Part shown: positions 44,204-53,117 of the stretch, in pieces
Layout of the letters: each line of letters starts with the position of its first letter
Position numbering within the stretch: position 1 is the stretch's first letter
Assembly: GCF_017368795.1 (NCBI RefSeq)
Contig: NZ_JAFNLL010000028.1
Coordinates: 1-64,000, forward strand
Length of the DNA: 64,000 nt
From: Arthrobacter cavernae
GTDB taxonomy: Bacteria; Actinomycetota; Actinomycetes; Actinomycetales; Micrococcaceae
Reading direction: 5' to 3'
Notes under the pieces: generated by a model
Databases searched by the model: none
The model's input: only the letters and a program-made list of their open reading frames with translations
Told to the model about the DNA's origin: nothing
Translations under genes and position numbers: made by a program

Positions 44204-45169
44204 ATGGTCAACCTTCTCCACCTCCGGACCCTGCTGGAGGTGACCCGGCAGGGTTCCTTCGCCGCCGCGGCCACCCAACTCGGATACACGGCGTCGGCCG
44301 TCTCCCAACAGATGGCGGCGCTGGAACGCGATACCGGCGTCGAACTCTTCCACCGCTCGGCACGCAGCGTCGTCCCCACCGAAGCGGCCACCACCATGAC
44401 CCGGCACGCCGCCAAGGTGCTGACCGACGTCGAGGCCCTGCTGGCGGCGGCCTCCAGGACCCACGACTCCCCCGCCCAGGAACTGCGCCTGGGCATCTTC
44501 CCCAGCCTGGCCACCTACGTACTGCCGGACATCCTCCGCAATCCGCGCTGGAACACGCTCGGCATCGAACTGCGCGTGTCCGTGGCCGAACCGGCCCAGA
44601 CCATCCAGGGCCTGCGCAGCGGCGGCGAACTCGATGTCGCCCTCGTCTACCAGGTGGGCCAGTCCGGGCTGGCCTGGCCGCACTCGCTGGAGCGGCAGTG
44701 GATCGGCGACGACGACTTCCGCGTGGTGCTGCCGGCGTCCTGGGGAATCCGGGAAGACGCCGAAATGCAGGCGGCCCAGCTCTCGGACATGCCCTGGATC
44801 ATCCACCACCCGGGCACCAGCGACGCCCTGGTGATCGAACGTCTTTTTGCCAGCTGCAACCTGCACCCACGCGTGGTGGCCTACAGCGACGACTTCCACG
44901 CGAGCCTCGAAATGGCCTCCGCCGGACTCGGCGCCGCGCTGGTACCCGAGCTTGCGCTGCGGCGCCGGCCGCCCGGCGTCGTGGTCCTGGACGTGCCGGA
45001 CATCCGGCTCGCCCGCAACGTCTTCGCCCTGCTCATCAACGAAAAGCGCACGGCACAGGTGCAGCTGTTCACCGAACTGCTGGCCGACACCCTCCGCGGC
45101 ACACCCGCCCCGGGCCCTGGAAGCGGCGCCGCGGCACGGGCCAAGGCTGCCCCCAAACGCCACACGTGA
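44204..45169 (+). CDS. LysR-family transcriptional regulator
   Basis: A 321-residue regulator. The N-terminal winged HTH is LRTLLEVTRQGSFAAAATQLGYTASAVSQQMAALE, then GVELFHRSARSVVPTEAA. The periplasmic-binding-like effector domain spans about 90-300 (LRLGIFPSLATYVLP, GELDVALVYQ, SDMPWIIHHPGTSDA, EMASAGLGAALVPELAL). The start at 44204 has AAGGAAC upstream. The target is unknown; metF-metE nearby is convergent, not divergent, so control of methionine genes is only a possibility. The repeats at 44028-44060 may be its operator. Confidence 0.92.
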   Translation: MVNLLHLRTLLEVTRQGSFAAAATQLGYTASAVSQQMAALERDTGVELFHRSARSVVPTEAATTMTRHAAKVLTDVEALLAAASRTHDSPAQELRLGIFPSLATYVLPDILRNPRWNTLGIELRVSVAEPAQTIQGLRSGGELDVALVYQVGQSGLAWPHSLERQWIGDDDFRVVLPASWGIREDAEMQAAQLSDMPWIIHHPGTSDALVIERLFASCNLHPRVVAYSDDFHASLEMASAGLGAALVPELALRRRPPGVVVLDVPDIRLARNVFALLINEKRTAQVQLFTELLADTLRGTPAPGPGSGAAARAKAAPKRHT

Positions 45170-45219
45170 ATTCTGCCAGGATGCTGGAACAGGCCGGTTC
45201 TTGGGGCTAGATTGAAGGC

Positions 45220-45726
45220 ATGAGCAAGGTAGCGAGCAAACATTTCGGGGAAATAGAGCTCAACCACGGGCGGGAACACTGTTACGTGGCCTCGCACGAG
45301 CTCGCCGGCACCACGCTGGAACTGGACCTGAACGTCGCGGCCCATGACCACTTTGACGAGGCCGCAGTCCACAAGGTGGACTACCGCTTGGGGTATTTGC
45401 CCGAGCTCGTGGAACAGGTCCGCGACATGATTGCCGAGGAGCTGGACCAGGACGGCACCAACCCCCAGCAGTTCCTGCATTTCCACAGCACGCAGCTCAA
45501 GGAAGAGCAGCTCCAGGCGGTGTTCGGCGTGCGGGACAAGGCCGAACTCACCCATGAGGTGTTCCTCAAGGCCCTCAAGCTCGGCCATGTGGGCATCTAC
45601 CCCGGCCAGCCGGAACGCTACTTCGTCATGGACTTCACCCTCGGATCGCACTTCACGGACGAACTGCTGGTGGTCTCAGCAGACGAAGACGGTGTGGTGG
45701 ACGACGAAATCCTCTGGGAATCCTGA
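45220..45726 (+). CDS. DUF2004-like conserved protein
   Basis: A 168-residue acidic soluble protein: HFGEIELNHGREHCYVASHEL, LELDLNVAAHDHFDEAAV, LPELVEQVRDMIAEELDQ, and HVGIYPGQPERYFVMDFTLG. The outline fits DUF2004, a family of unknown function. It lies 50 bases after the LysR gene on the same strand and ends at a strong terminator, so the two may share a transcript. Confidence 0.75.
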   Translation: MSKVASKHFGEIELNHGREHCYVASHELAGTTLELDLNVAAHDHFDEAAVHKVDYRLGYLPELVEQVRDMIAEELDQDGTNPQQFLHFHSTQLKEEQLQAVFGVRDKAELTHEVFLKALKLGHVGIYPGQPERYFVMDFTLGSHFTDELLVVSADEDGVVDDEILWES

Positions 45727-45741
45727 GGACTTAAACAACGA

Positions 45742-45777
45742 CGGCGGCCGGTCACCTTCTCAGGTGACCGGCCGCCG
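45742..45777. terminator. Bidirectional hairpin between DUF2004-like gene and metE
   Basis: Perfect 15-bp stem CGGCGGCCGGTCACC / GGTGACCGGCCGCCG with loop TTCTCA, located between two convergent genes. Confidence 0.85.
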
Positions 45778-45799
45778 CGCTGTTTAGGCGAGGGTCAGG

Positions 45800-48142
45800 C
45801 TACTTTGCGGACTCCAGCAGGCTGGCGCGGACCGTCTGGGTTGCCTTGACCAGGTTGCGCAGGGACTCTTCGGTCTCGGCGTAGCCGCGGGTCTTCAGGC
45901 CACAGTCCGGGTTGACCCAGAGCTGGCGGGACGGGACGTGCTTCACGGCGGTGGCCAGGAGTTCGGTAACCTCGGCTTCGCCCGGAACACGCGGGGAGTG
46001 GATGTCGTAGACGCCCGGGCCAACGCCGCGGCCGAAGCCGTGGGACTCGAGGTCGTGGACGACCTCCATGCGGGAGCGTGCTGCCTCGATGGAGGTGACG
46101 TCGGCGTCGAGGCCGTCGATCGCGTCGATGATCACGCCGAACTCCGAGTAGCAGAGGTGGGTGTGGATCTGCGTGGCGTCGGCTGCACCGGCGGTGGACA
46201 AGCGGAAGGAGTCCACGGACCACTTCAGGTAGTCGGCGTGGTCGGCCTTGCGCAGCGGCAGGAGCTCGCGCAGTGCGGGCTCGTCCACCTGGATGACCTT
46301 GATGCCGGCAGCTTCGAGGTCCGCGATTTCGTCGCGCAGGGCCAGGCCGACCTGGTTGGCGGTCTCGCCCAGCGGCTGGTCGTCGCGGACGAAGGACCAG
46401 GCCAGGATGGTGACCGGACCGGTGAGCATGCCCTTCATGGGCTTCTCGGTCAGGGACTGTGCGTACTCGGCCCAGGCGACCGTGATGGGTGCCGAGCGGG
46501 TGACGTCGCCCCAGAGGATGGACGGACGGGTGCAGCGGGAGCCGTAGGACTGGACCCAGCCGTGCACCGTAACGTCGAAGCCTTCGAGGTTCTCCGCGAA
46601 GTACTGGACCATGTCGTTGCGCTCGGGCTCGCCGTGCACCAGGACGTCGTAGCCCAGCTCTTCCTGCAGCTCGACGACGCGCTTGATCTCGTCCTTCATG
46701 AGCTGCTCGTACTGCGCCGTGGTGAGCTCGCCCTTGTTGTTGCGGGCACGGGCGGAACGGATTTCCGAGGTCTGCGGGAAGGAACCGATGGTGGTGGTGG
46801 GCAGCGGCGGCAGGTGCAGGGCAGCTTCCTGGGCGGCTTCACGGACCGAGTACTCGGAGCGGTTGAAGTCGGCTTCGGTCAGGGCCTCGGTGCGGGCACG
46901 GACGTCGTCGCGGCGGACGCCTTCAGCGGTGGCGCGGGAAGCGATCACGGCGGATGCTTCGTCAATGGCTGCCTTGGCGGACGCCGGCTCGGCCAGGTAG
47001 TCGGCGAGGGTCTTGACCTCGACGGCCTTCTGGTCGGAGAAGGCGAGCCAGCTGCGCAGCTCCTCGGAGAGCTGGGTTTCCTCGGCAACATCGTGCGGGA
47101 CGTGCTGCGTGGAGGTGGACGTGGAGACGGCGAGCTTGCCGGCGGCGGCCTTCAGCTCGTCCAGCTTGGCGGCGGAAGCGGCGAGGTCGTTGCGCCAGAT
47201 GTTGTGGCCGTCCACGACGCCGGCAACCAGGGTCTTGTTGCCGAGGCCGGCAAGGGCTGCTGCGGACGGAACTGCACCCTTGAAGACGTCGATGTGCAGG
47301 GCGTCGATGTTGGTGGCTGCAAGGGTGCCGAGCTGGCCGTCGAGGGCGCCGTACGGCGTGGAGACGAGGATCTGCGGGCGCTTGGCAGCAGCGGTGAGGA
47401 CCTCGTAGGCACGGGCAACGGCTGCCTGGATCTCGGCGGCCGGGGTGTCCTGGTCAACAACCAGGGCGGGCTCGTCGAGCTGGACCCAGCTGGCGCCTGC
47501 TGCGGCGAGCTTTTCGAGGAGCTGCACGTAGACCGGCAGGATGTCCTCGAGGCGGGACAGCGGGGCGAAGCCGGCGGGGGCGTCGTCGGAAGCCTTGGAG
47601 AGCAGCAGGTAGGTGACCGGGCCCACGATGTACGGGCGGGTCTCGATGCCGTTGGCCAGGGCGAATTCGAACTCGTCAACCTTGGCGGTGGAGGCCAGCG
47701 TGAACTCGGTCTCCGGGCCGATTTCCGGAACGAGGTAGTGGTAGTTGGTGTCGAACCACTTGGTCATTTCCAGCGGCTGCTGGTCCTTGTTGCCGCGGGC
47801 CAGGGTGAAGTAGCCATCGATATCCAGCTGGCCCTCAGCGTTGAGGAGCTTGCCGAAACGGGCCGGGACGGCGCCGAGGTGGGCGGTGGCGTCCAGGACC
47901 TGGTCGTAGTAGGAGAACGTGCCCGGGACGGCGGCCGCTTCAGTGAGGCCGAGTTCCTGGAGGCGCTTGGCGATGGTCAGCTGGATGTCCTTGGCTGCGG
48001 CGTCCAGCGCGGCGGCGTCGATCTTGCCGGCCCAGTAGGCTTCGATGGCCTTCTTAAGCTCGCGGCGGCGGCCGATGCGCGGGTAGCCGAGCAGCGAGGC
48101 TGCCGGGAACGGGGTGGTTGCAGTGGTGTTCTGTTCAGTCAT
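45800..48142 (-). CDS. metE: Cobalamin-independent methionine synthase
   Basis: A 780-residue zinc enzyme that methylates homocysteine with 5-methyl-THF polyglutamate. The N-terminal domain starts LLGYPRIGRRRELKKAIEAYW. The C-terminal catalytic barrel has TTTIGSFPQTSEIR, LVHGEPERNDMVQYF, zinc ligands in QIHTHLCYSEF (His, Cys) and WVNPDCGLKTRGY (Cys), and VDEPALRE. It lies 61 bases after metF, which supplies the methyl donor, so the two form a pathway operon. No recognised riboswitch lies between them. Confidence 0.97.
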   Translation of the reverse strand: MTEQNTTATTPFPAASLLGYPRIGRRRELKKAIEAYWAGKIDAAALDAAAKDIQLTIAKRLQELGLTEAAAVPGTFSYYDQVLDATAHLGAVPARFGKLLNAEGQLDIDGYFTLARGNKDQQPLEMTKWFDTNYHYLVPEIGPETEFTLASTAKVDEFEFALANGIETRPYIVGPVTYLLLSKASDDAPAGFAPLSRLEDILPVYVQLLEKLAAAGASWVQLDEPALVVDQDTPAAEIQAAVARAYEVLTAAAKRPQILVSTPYGALDGQLGTLAATNIDALHIDVFKGAVPSAAALAGLGNKTLVAGVVDGHNIWRNDLAASAAKLDELKAAAGKLAVSTSTSTQHVPHDVAEETQLSEELRSWLAFSDQKAVEVKTLADYLAEPASAKAAIDEASAVIASRATAEGVRRDDVRARTEALTEADFNRSEYSVREAAQEAALHLPPLPTTTIGSFPQTSEIRSARARNNKGELTTAQYEQLMKDEIKRVVELQEELGYDVLVHGEPERNDMVQYFAENLEGFDVTVHGWVQSYGSRCTRPSILWGDVTRSAPITVAWAEYAQSLTEKPMKGMLTGPVTILAWSFVRDDQPLGETANQVGLALRDEIADLEAAGIKVIQVDEPALRELLPLRKADHADYLKWSVDSFRLSTAGAADATQIHTHLCYSEFGVIIDAIDGLDADVTSIEAARSRMEVVHDLESHGFGRGVGPGVYDIHSPRVPGEAEVTELLATAVKHVPSRQLWVNPDCGLKTRGYAETEESLRNLVKATQTVRASLLESAK

Positions 48143-48203
48143 GGCTTTTTCCTTGAAGAAGTGGGTGAAATGGTTGTTTGTCTGTGGGGCCAGGGGGCCA
48201 GCG

Positions 48204-49172
48204 TCAGCTGGCCAGTTCCTGGCGGCGGGCGATCGCGTTGAGCCGGCTGATGGGCCGTGCCGGGCGCGGCAGCGCGAGCTTGTCCAGGACGTCCAGCGCG
48301 CAGGCGTGCTCGTTGAAGGTGTACAGGTGGATTCCCGGGGCTCCGGCGTGCAGGGCCGCGTTGGCGAGGTCCACGGTGGCGCGGACGCCGATCCTGCGGC
48401 GCTCCGCGTCGCTGTCCGCAGCGGCCAGCCGCTCGATCAGTTCCGGTGCCGGTTCGACGCCGGTGAGCTCGCCGAGCCGCTTGAGGCGGCGCAGGCTGGT
48501 CAGCGGCATGACGCCGGGGATGATCGGGATGGTGACGCCGGCCCTGCGGGCACGGGACACAAGGTCCGCGTACTGCTCGGTGTGGAAGAACACCTGGGTG
48601 ATGGCAAAGTCCGCGCCGGAACGCTGCTTGGCCAGCAGCACCTCGATGTCGTGGCCCTCACTCGGGGACTCGGGGTGGCGGGTGGGGTAGGCGGCAACGC
48701 CCACGGCCACCTTGCCGGCGCACAGCAGGGCCGATCGGCGCTGCTCCACGCGGCGGATGAGTTCGATCAGATCCTGGGCGTAGCGCAGTGAGCCGCTGGC
48801 AGGCACGCCGCCGTCCTTGGGCAGGTCGCCGCGGAGGGCCAGGATGCCCCGGACGCCGTGGTCGAGCAGCTCGCCGATGATTTCGGCCAGTTCCTCGGGG
48901 CTGTTGCCGACGCAGGTCAGGTGCGCCAGCGGACGGAGGGTGGTCTCCAGCAGCAGGCGGTTGATGAGTTCGACGGCGGTGTCCCGGTTGGAGCCGCTGG
49001 CTCCGTACGTGACGGAGACGTAGTCCGGATCGGTGGCTTCGAGCTCGCCGATGGTGGTCCAGAGGGATTCGGCGGCTTGCGGGGAACGCGGCGGAAAGAG
49101 CTCGTAGGAGAGCGCCACCGGGGCGGTTCCGGCAAGATTCGGATGTACGTCAATAAGGCTAGGAGGTGACAT
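48204..49172 (-). CDS. metF: Methylenetetrahydrofolate reductase
   Basis: A 322-residue flavoprotein TIM barrel reducing 5,10-methylene-THF to 5-methyl-THF. SYELFPPRSPQAAESLW has the catalytic Glu; YVSVTYGASGS, LAHLTCVGNSPEEL, LALRGDLPKDGG and QVFFHTEQYADLV are family landmarks. The ATG at 49172 begins MSPPSLIDV. It is the first gene of metF-metE, and a ~270-base leader with several hairpins lies upstream. Confidence 0.95.
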   Translation of the reverse strand: MSPPSLIDVHPNLAGTAPVALSYELFPPRSPQAAESLWTTIGELEATDPDYVSVTYGASGSNRDTAVELINRLLLETTLRPLAHLTCVGNSPEELAEIIGELLDHGVRGILALRGDLPKDGGVPASGSLRYAQDLIELIRRVEQRRSALLCAGKVAVGVAAYPTRHPESPSEGHDIEVLLAKQRSGADFAITQVFFHTEQYADLVSRARRAGVTIPIIPGVMPLTSLRRLKRLGELTGVEPAPELIERLAAADSDAERRRIGVRATVDLANAALHAGAPGIHLYTFNEHACALDVLDKLALPRPARPISRLNAIARRQELAS

Positions 49173-49590
49173 TTGCGTCCTTGGCTTTGGTCAGCGAAAG
49201 GGTGGCCGGCACCCGGTGGGGTATATGGCCGCACGATCGATGAATTGAGTTTGGGATACACGCAACGAACTCCAGCAGGACGCAGTCGCGACTGTTACGC
49301 CTGGATTGAAGCTGTCCGTGTGCAAATGTCAGGCCCACATGGGGGCACCCACACCCTCCTCTCTGCCCTTGCGAGGCAGATCCAGCGGAGGATCGCTGAC
49401 ACGTTACCGCGGTAACTTGTCTACGACTCTAGGGCGGTGAAACGAGCCGTTCAACTCGGAGGCCGAATTAAGACGCAGTTTTACGACTCATGGAGCCACA
49501 TTCATGAACTTTGTTCGCCATGACCGGCCACCCGGCCGCCACCCCCCACGCCGGCGCGGCTGCCGAAGCCCGCAGCGGCAGGGTCTCCCC
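49173..49590 (-). promoter_or_regulatory. Structured upstream region / leader of metF-metE
   Basis: No gene is supported in this stretch. Palindrome GTTACCGCGGTAAC (49403-49416) could be an operator. Reading toward metF there follow hairpins CAGCG-CGCTG (49383-49398) and TCTGCC-GGCAGA (49362-49380), then the palindrome CAGTCGCGACTG (49283-49294). I could not match it to SAM-I, SAM-IV, SAH or cobalamin riboswitch consensus by eye. Confidence 0.45.
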
Positions 49591-49620
49591 ATGGCCGGCC
49601 TGCAGGGCTATCCTTTTGCC

Positions 49621-49824
49621 ATGATCCAGCTTCCAGCAAGTTACCAGGAATACCTCGCCGGCAAGAGCGAGCGCTTCATCCAGACCGTCCGCCCCATCCT
49701 GATGCAGTCGGCCGCGGACCAGCAGCACGGCGTCCGCGTGTTGTACAACCCCGGACCCACCGGCCACCAGGCGCACCTGGACGATTCGATTCCGTACGGC
49801 GAAATCGTGGAGGACATCGACTAG
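49621..49824 (+). CDS. Small conserved hypothetical protein
   Basis: A 67-residue protein MIQLPASYQEYLAGKSERF... ending IPYGEIVEDID. It is soluble, with one predicted helix and a Gly/Pro turn (YNPGPTGHQAHLDD). An upstream ATG at 49591 would add ten residues. I do not recognise a family. The Shine-Dalgarno sequence is weak. It converges with the sugar permease gene. Confidence 0.55.
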   Translation: MIQLPASYQEYLAGKSERFIQTVRPILMQSAADQQHGVRVLYNPGPTGHQAHLDDSIPYGEIVEDID

Positions 49825-49852
49825 CCGGCCGGCTCCCGCTGCCGCAGCCGGC

Positions 49853-50731
49853 CTAGCCCTTCATCGCCCCTGACAGTGCGAAGGAGCTCCCCAGGCCCCG
49901 GGCCACCACAACGTAGAGCACCAGGACCGGGACCGAGTAGAGGATGGAGAAGGCTGCCAGCTGGCCGTAGGCGATCGCCCCGTGCTGGCCGAAGAAGCTG
50001 AAGATGGAGACCGCGGCCGGCTGCTTTGCCGTGGTCAACAGCAGGATGAACGGCACGAAGAAGTTCCCCCAGGCCTGGATGAACACGAAGATGAACACCA
50101 CCCCCAGGCCCTGCCTCATGAGCGGCAGCACGATGGTCCGCAGGGCAGCCAGTGCGGAGGCGCCGTCCATCCAGGCGGCCTCCTCGAGCTCCACCGGCAC
50201 CGCATCCATGAAGTTCTTGGTCATCCAGATCGCCATGGGCAGCGTGGTGGTGGCCATGAAGAAAATCGTGGCCGGCATGGAGTCCAGCAGGTGCAGCTGC
50301 ACGAACAGCCCGTAGACGGGCACCATGATCGCCGTGACGGGCAGCGAGGTCCCGAACAGCACCGAATACATGAAGGGCCTGTTGAACCGGGACTGGTACC
50401 GGGACAGCGGATAGGCCGCCAGCACCGCGGCGACCAGGTTCACGACGGCGGTCCCCGCGGACAGCAGGAAACTGTTCGCCAGCGGCTGGAACAGGAGCTC
50501 CGGCGTCAGCACCGCCTGGAAATTCGCCAACGACGGCGCTTGCGGCCAGCGCGTCTGGTATCCGGCCTGGGGGTCCGCGGCGGCAAGGACCAGCCAGAGA
50601 AGGGGAAGGGCAAAGCAGGCGCCGATCACGGCGAGCGCGATGTCCGCAGGGAGCCGGGCCCGACGGCGGGCGCTGCCGGCCGCCGTCGGGCCCGGTGCCG
50701 GCGGACGGACGGTGCGGCGCAGCATCGTCAT
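49853..50731 (-). CDS. Carbohydrate ABC transporter permease (MalG-type)
   Basis: A 292-residue inner-membrane permease with six helices. The EAA loop contacting the ATPase is VELEEAAWMDGASALAALRTIVLPL. The N-terminal ~35 residues are basic and Pro-rich. The ATG overlaps the stop of the partner permease (ATGA). Third gene of the operon SBP-permease-permease; no ATPase follows, so a shared MsmK-type ATPase encoded elsewhere is implied. Confidence 0.93.
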   Translation of the reverse strand: MTMLRRTVRPPAPGPTAAGSARRRARLPADIALAVIGACFALPLLWLVLAAADPQAGYQTRWPQAPSLANFQAVLTPELLFQPLANSFLLSAGTAVVNLVAAVLAAYPLSRYQSRFNRPFMYSVLFGTSLPVTAIMVPVYGLFVQLHLLDSMPATIFFMATTTLPMAIWMTKNFMDAVPVELEEAAWMDGASALAALRTIVLPLMRQGLGVVFIFVFIQAWGNFFVPFILLLTTAKQPAAVSIFSFFGQHGAIAYGQLAAFSILYSVPVLVLYVVVARGLGSSFALSGAMKG

Positions 50732-51660
50732 GGCCGCTTCTCCCGCAGGAGCCACACATAGGCGGCGCCGAACACCACTCCGATGAGGATGAGCACGGAG
50801 GCGATGGCTGTGCCGTAGCCGATGTCGCCGAACTTGAAGGCCTCCTGGTAGGCCAGCACGGGCAGGGTGGTGCTGGCATTGGCCGGGCCGCCTGCCGTCA
50901 TGACCCAGATGAGCGTGAACACGGCGAGGGTCTGCAGGGTGATGAGCATGAGGTTGGTGGCGATGCTGCTCCGGATCAGCGGCACGGTGACGAACAGCAG
51001 CCGCTGCCAGCCGCGGGCCCCGTCAACCAGGGCAGCTTCCGAAATGTCCTGCGGCACCTCGGCCAGGGCCGCGCGGTAGACGAGCATCGAGAAGGCCGTG
51101 CCGCGCCAGATGTTTGCCAGGACGATCGCCATCAGCGGGAACGAGTAGAGCCAGTTGGTGCCCCCTGCGCCCACGGGCGCGAGCAGCTGGTTGAGGGTCC
51201 CGTCCTTGCTGAACCAGGCATAGGCAGCGAAGGCTGCCACGATCTCCGGCAGCACCCAGGAAGCCACCACCGCGATGCCCACTACCGACGAGACCGGCCC
51301 GCGGGCGCGCGTCATCAGCAGCGCAATGACGAGGCCCAGCAGGTTCTGTCCCAGGATCGCCGAGGCCACCACGAACACCAGGGTCAGCCACGCGGACAGC
51401 GGGAACGACGAGTCGCCCAGCATCCGCGCATAGTTGTCCAGTCCGGTCCACTGCGGGTCCCGGGCTCCCCTGCCGGACAGGGAGGCATCCGTGAACGAGG
51501 CGTAGAACGACCACAGAACCGGGGCCAGGAGAAACAGCAGAAGCAACACGATGGAGGGCACCACCGGCAGCATCCTCAGGCCGCGCTGCACGGCGGACCG
51601 GGGACGGCGTCTTGGGCGGCCGCCCTCCCCGGCACGGGGCAGGGCGCTAGGGGAAGCCAT
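50728..51660 (-). CDS. Carbohydrate ABC transporter permease (MalF-type)
   Basis: A 310-residue permease with six helices. The EAA motif is DISEAALVDGARGWQRLLFVTVPL near residue 220. FYASFTDASLSG and NYARMLGD fit the MalF/UgpA type. The start lies 3 bases after the lipoprotein gene stop, and the end overlaps the MalG-type gene, so the three are one transcript. Confidence 0.93.
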   Translation of the reverse strand: MASPSALPRAGEGGRPRRRPRSAVQRGLRMLPVVPSIVLLLLFLLAPVLWSFYASFTDASLSGRGARDPQWTGLDNYARMLGDSSFPLSAWLTLVFVVASAILGQNLLGLVIALLMTRARGPVSSVVGIAVVASWVLPEIVAAFAAYAWFSKDGTLNQLLAPVGAGGTNWLYSFPLMAIVLANIWRGTAFSMLVYRAALAEVPQDISEAALVDGARGWQRLLFVTVPLIRSSIATNLMLITLQTLAVFTLIWVMTAGGPANASTTLPVLAYQEAFKFGDIGYGTAIASVLILIGVVFGAAYVWLLREKRP

Positions 51661-51663
51661 GCG

Positions 51664-53019
51664 TCATTTCTTGAGCACCTTGGCGGCGCCCACCAGCTTC
51701 TCAACGGTCCGGTCGTACTCGGCAGCAGCGTCGGCGGGGCTTTGCTGGCCAGTGATGACGGATTCCGTTGCCACCTGCACGGCGGTGGAGATCCGCGGGT
51801 AGTCGGCCGTGGCCGGGCGGTAGTGCGTCACTGCCACGAGCTCCGAGACGTCCTTCACGAACGGGTTGGCCGCCTGGTAACTGGGCTCGGCGGCCACGTC
51901 CTTGCGGACCGCGATCTGCGAGTTGTTGATGTCGAAGGCCAGGGCGTTTTTCTTGCTCACGGCGGTGGCCAGGTAGTTGAACGCGAGCTCGGGGTCCTTG
52001 CTCTTGGCGCCGACGGCCAGCGTCCAGCCGCCGGACATGCTCACCCCGCCGGGCGCCTGGCCCTTCTGCGTGGGGAACCGGGCAACACCCATGTCCTGCG
52101 TGTAGCCGGCCCACTCGTAGATGCCGCCCTTTTGCCAGAACGACGGCGTGTAGGAGCCTTCCACGGTGGCGCCCATCTTGCCCTGCGGCAGCCATTCGCC
52201 GAAGACCCTCTTCCACACATTGGAGTCAAGCGCTTCCGCCGGTGTCACCGCGAGCTGTTCGTCGTAGAGGGTCTTCAGGAAGGCGAGGGAGTCCGTGAAG
52301 CCCTGGGAGCCGACCACCCACTTCTTCTCGTTCTCGTCATAGAGCGTGCTTCCGGTGCCGTAGAGCAGTTCGTAGAAGCTCTGCATGACGGTCCCTTCGC
52401 CCGTGCCCTTGCCGGCGTACATGTTGAAGGGAATCAGCGTGGGATCGGCGGCCTTCATCTTGCGGGCCGCGTCCAGGATCTCGTCCCAGGTGGTGGGCTG
52501 CCACGGCACGAGGATCCCGGCCTTCTGCAGGACGGTCTTGTTGTACCAGATGGCCCGGGTGTCGGTTCCGAGCGGCACGGCGTAGATGCCGCCGTCGTCT
52601 CCACGCCCTGCGGCCTTCGCCCCTTCGTTGAACTGGGACCAGTCGTCCCAGTTCTGAAGGTAGCCGTCCAGCTTCAGGAGGTATCCGGCGTCGACATCGG
52701 AGCGGACCTTGAAGGTGTCCTCATAGAAGACGTCGGGGGCCGTGTCCTCGGAACGCTGGGCGAGGGCGAGCTTGGTGCCGTAGTCGTCGTCGTTGGCCTG
52801 GATGGGCTGCAGCTCAACGGTGACTCCGCCGTAGGCGGCCTCGAATTCCTTCTTCGCTTCCTGGAGGACTTCATCCAGGGCGGTAAAGGAGTCCGATTTT
52901 TGGTAGATGACCTTCAGGGTCTTGCTCTCCGGCCCCTCCGGCGTCGGAGAACAGGCGGTTACCACCAGGAGGGCCGCAACGGCGGCTAGGGTTGCGGCGA
53001 ACCGCGCTGGACGGTGCAT
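51664..53019 (-). CDS. Carbohydrate ABC transporter substrate-binding lipoprotein
   Basis: A 451-residue extracytoplasmic binding protein of the family-1 sugar type. Signal peptide with lipobox LLVVTACSPTPEG (Cys23). KTLKVIYQKSDSFTALDEVLQEAKKEFEAAYGGVTVEL opens lobe 1; YAVPLGTDTRAIWYNKTVLQKAG and TTWDEILDAARKMKAAD are classic hinge-region sequences. The sugar is unknown. First gene of the importer operon; a ROK regulator gene lies upstream on the same strand. Confidence 0.93.
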   Translation of the reverse strand: MHRPARFAATLAAVAALLVVTACSPTPEGPESKTLKVIYQKSDSFTALDEVLQEAKKEFEAAYGGVTVELQPIQANDDDYGTKLALAQRSEDTAPDVFYEDTFKVRSDVDAGYLLKLDGYLQNWDDWSQFNEGAKAAGRGDDGGIYAVPLGTDTRAIWYNKTVLQKAGILVPWQPTTWDEILDAARKMKAADPTLIPFNMYAGKGTGEGTVMQSFYELLYGTGSTLYDENEKKWVVGSQGFTDSLAFLKTLYDEQLAVTPAEALDSNVWKRVFGEWLPQGKMGATVEGSYTPSFWQKGGIYEWAGYTQDMGVARFPTQKGQAPGGVSMSGGWTLAVGAKSKDPELAFNYLATAVSKKNALAFDINNSQIAVRKDVAAEPSYQAANPFVKDVSELVAVTHYRPATADYPRISTAVQVATESVITGQQSPADAAAEYDRTVEKLVGAAKVLKK

Positions 53020-53117
53020 GGTGCTCCATTCGGTGAAAGCGGCTGCAGCCCCCCACTTCAGCTGGCCCAGCCTTTGCGGATATTCAGATGTGGTCCGCCG
53101 GTTGCGGGCAGGGAGAG

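Noticed and set aside
45938..48241. Long open frame of 767 codons antisense to metE
   Set aside because: Same cause: the complement of a well-supported gene with no recognisable domain.
49173..49440. SAM or cobalamin riboswitch upstream of metF
   Set aside because: I could not find the conserved cores of these classes by eye, so it is recorded only as an unassigned leader.
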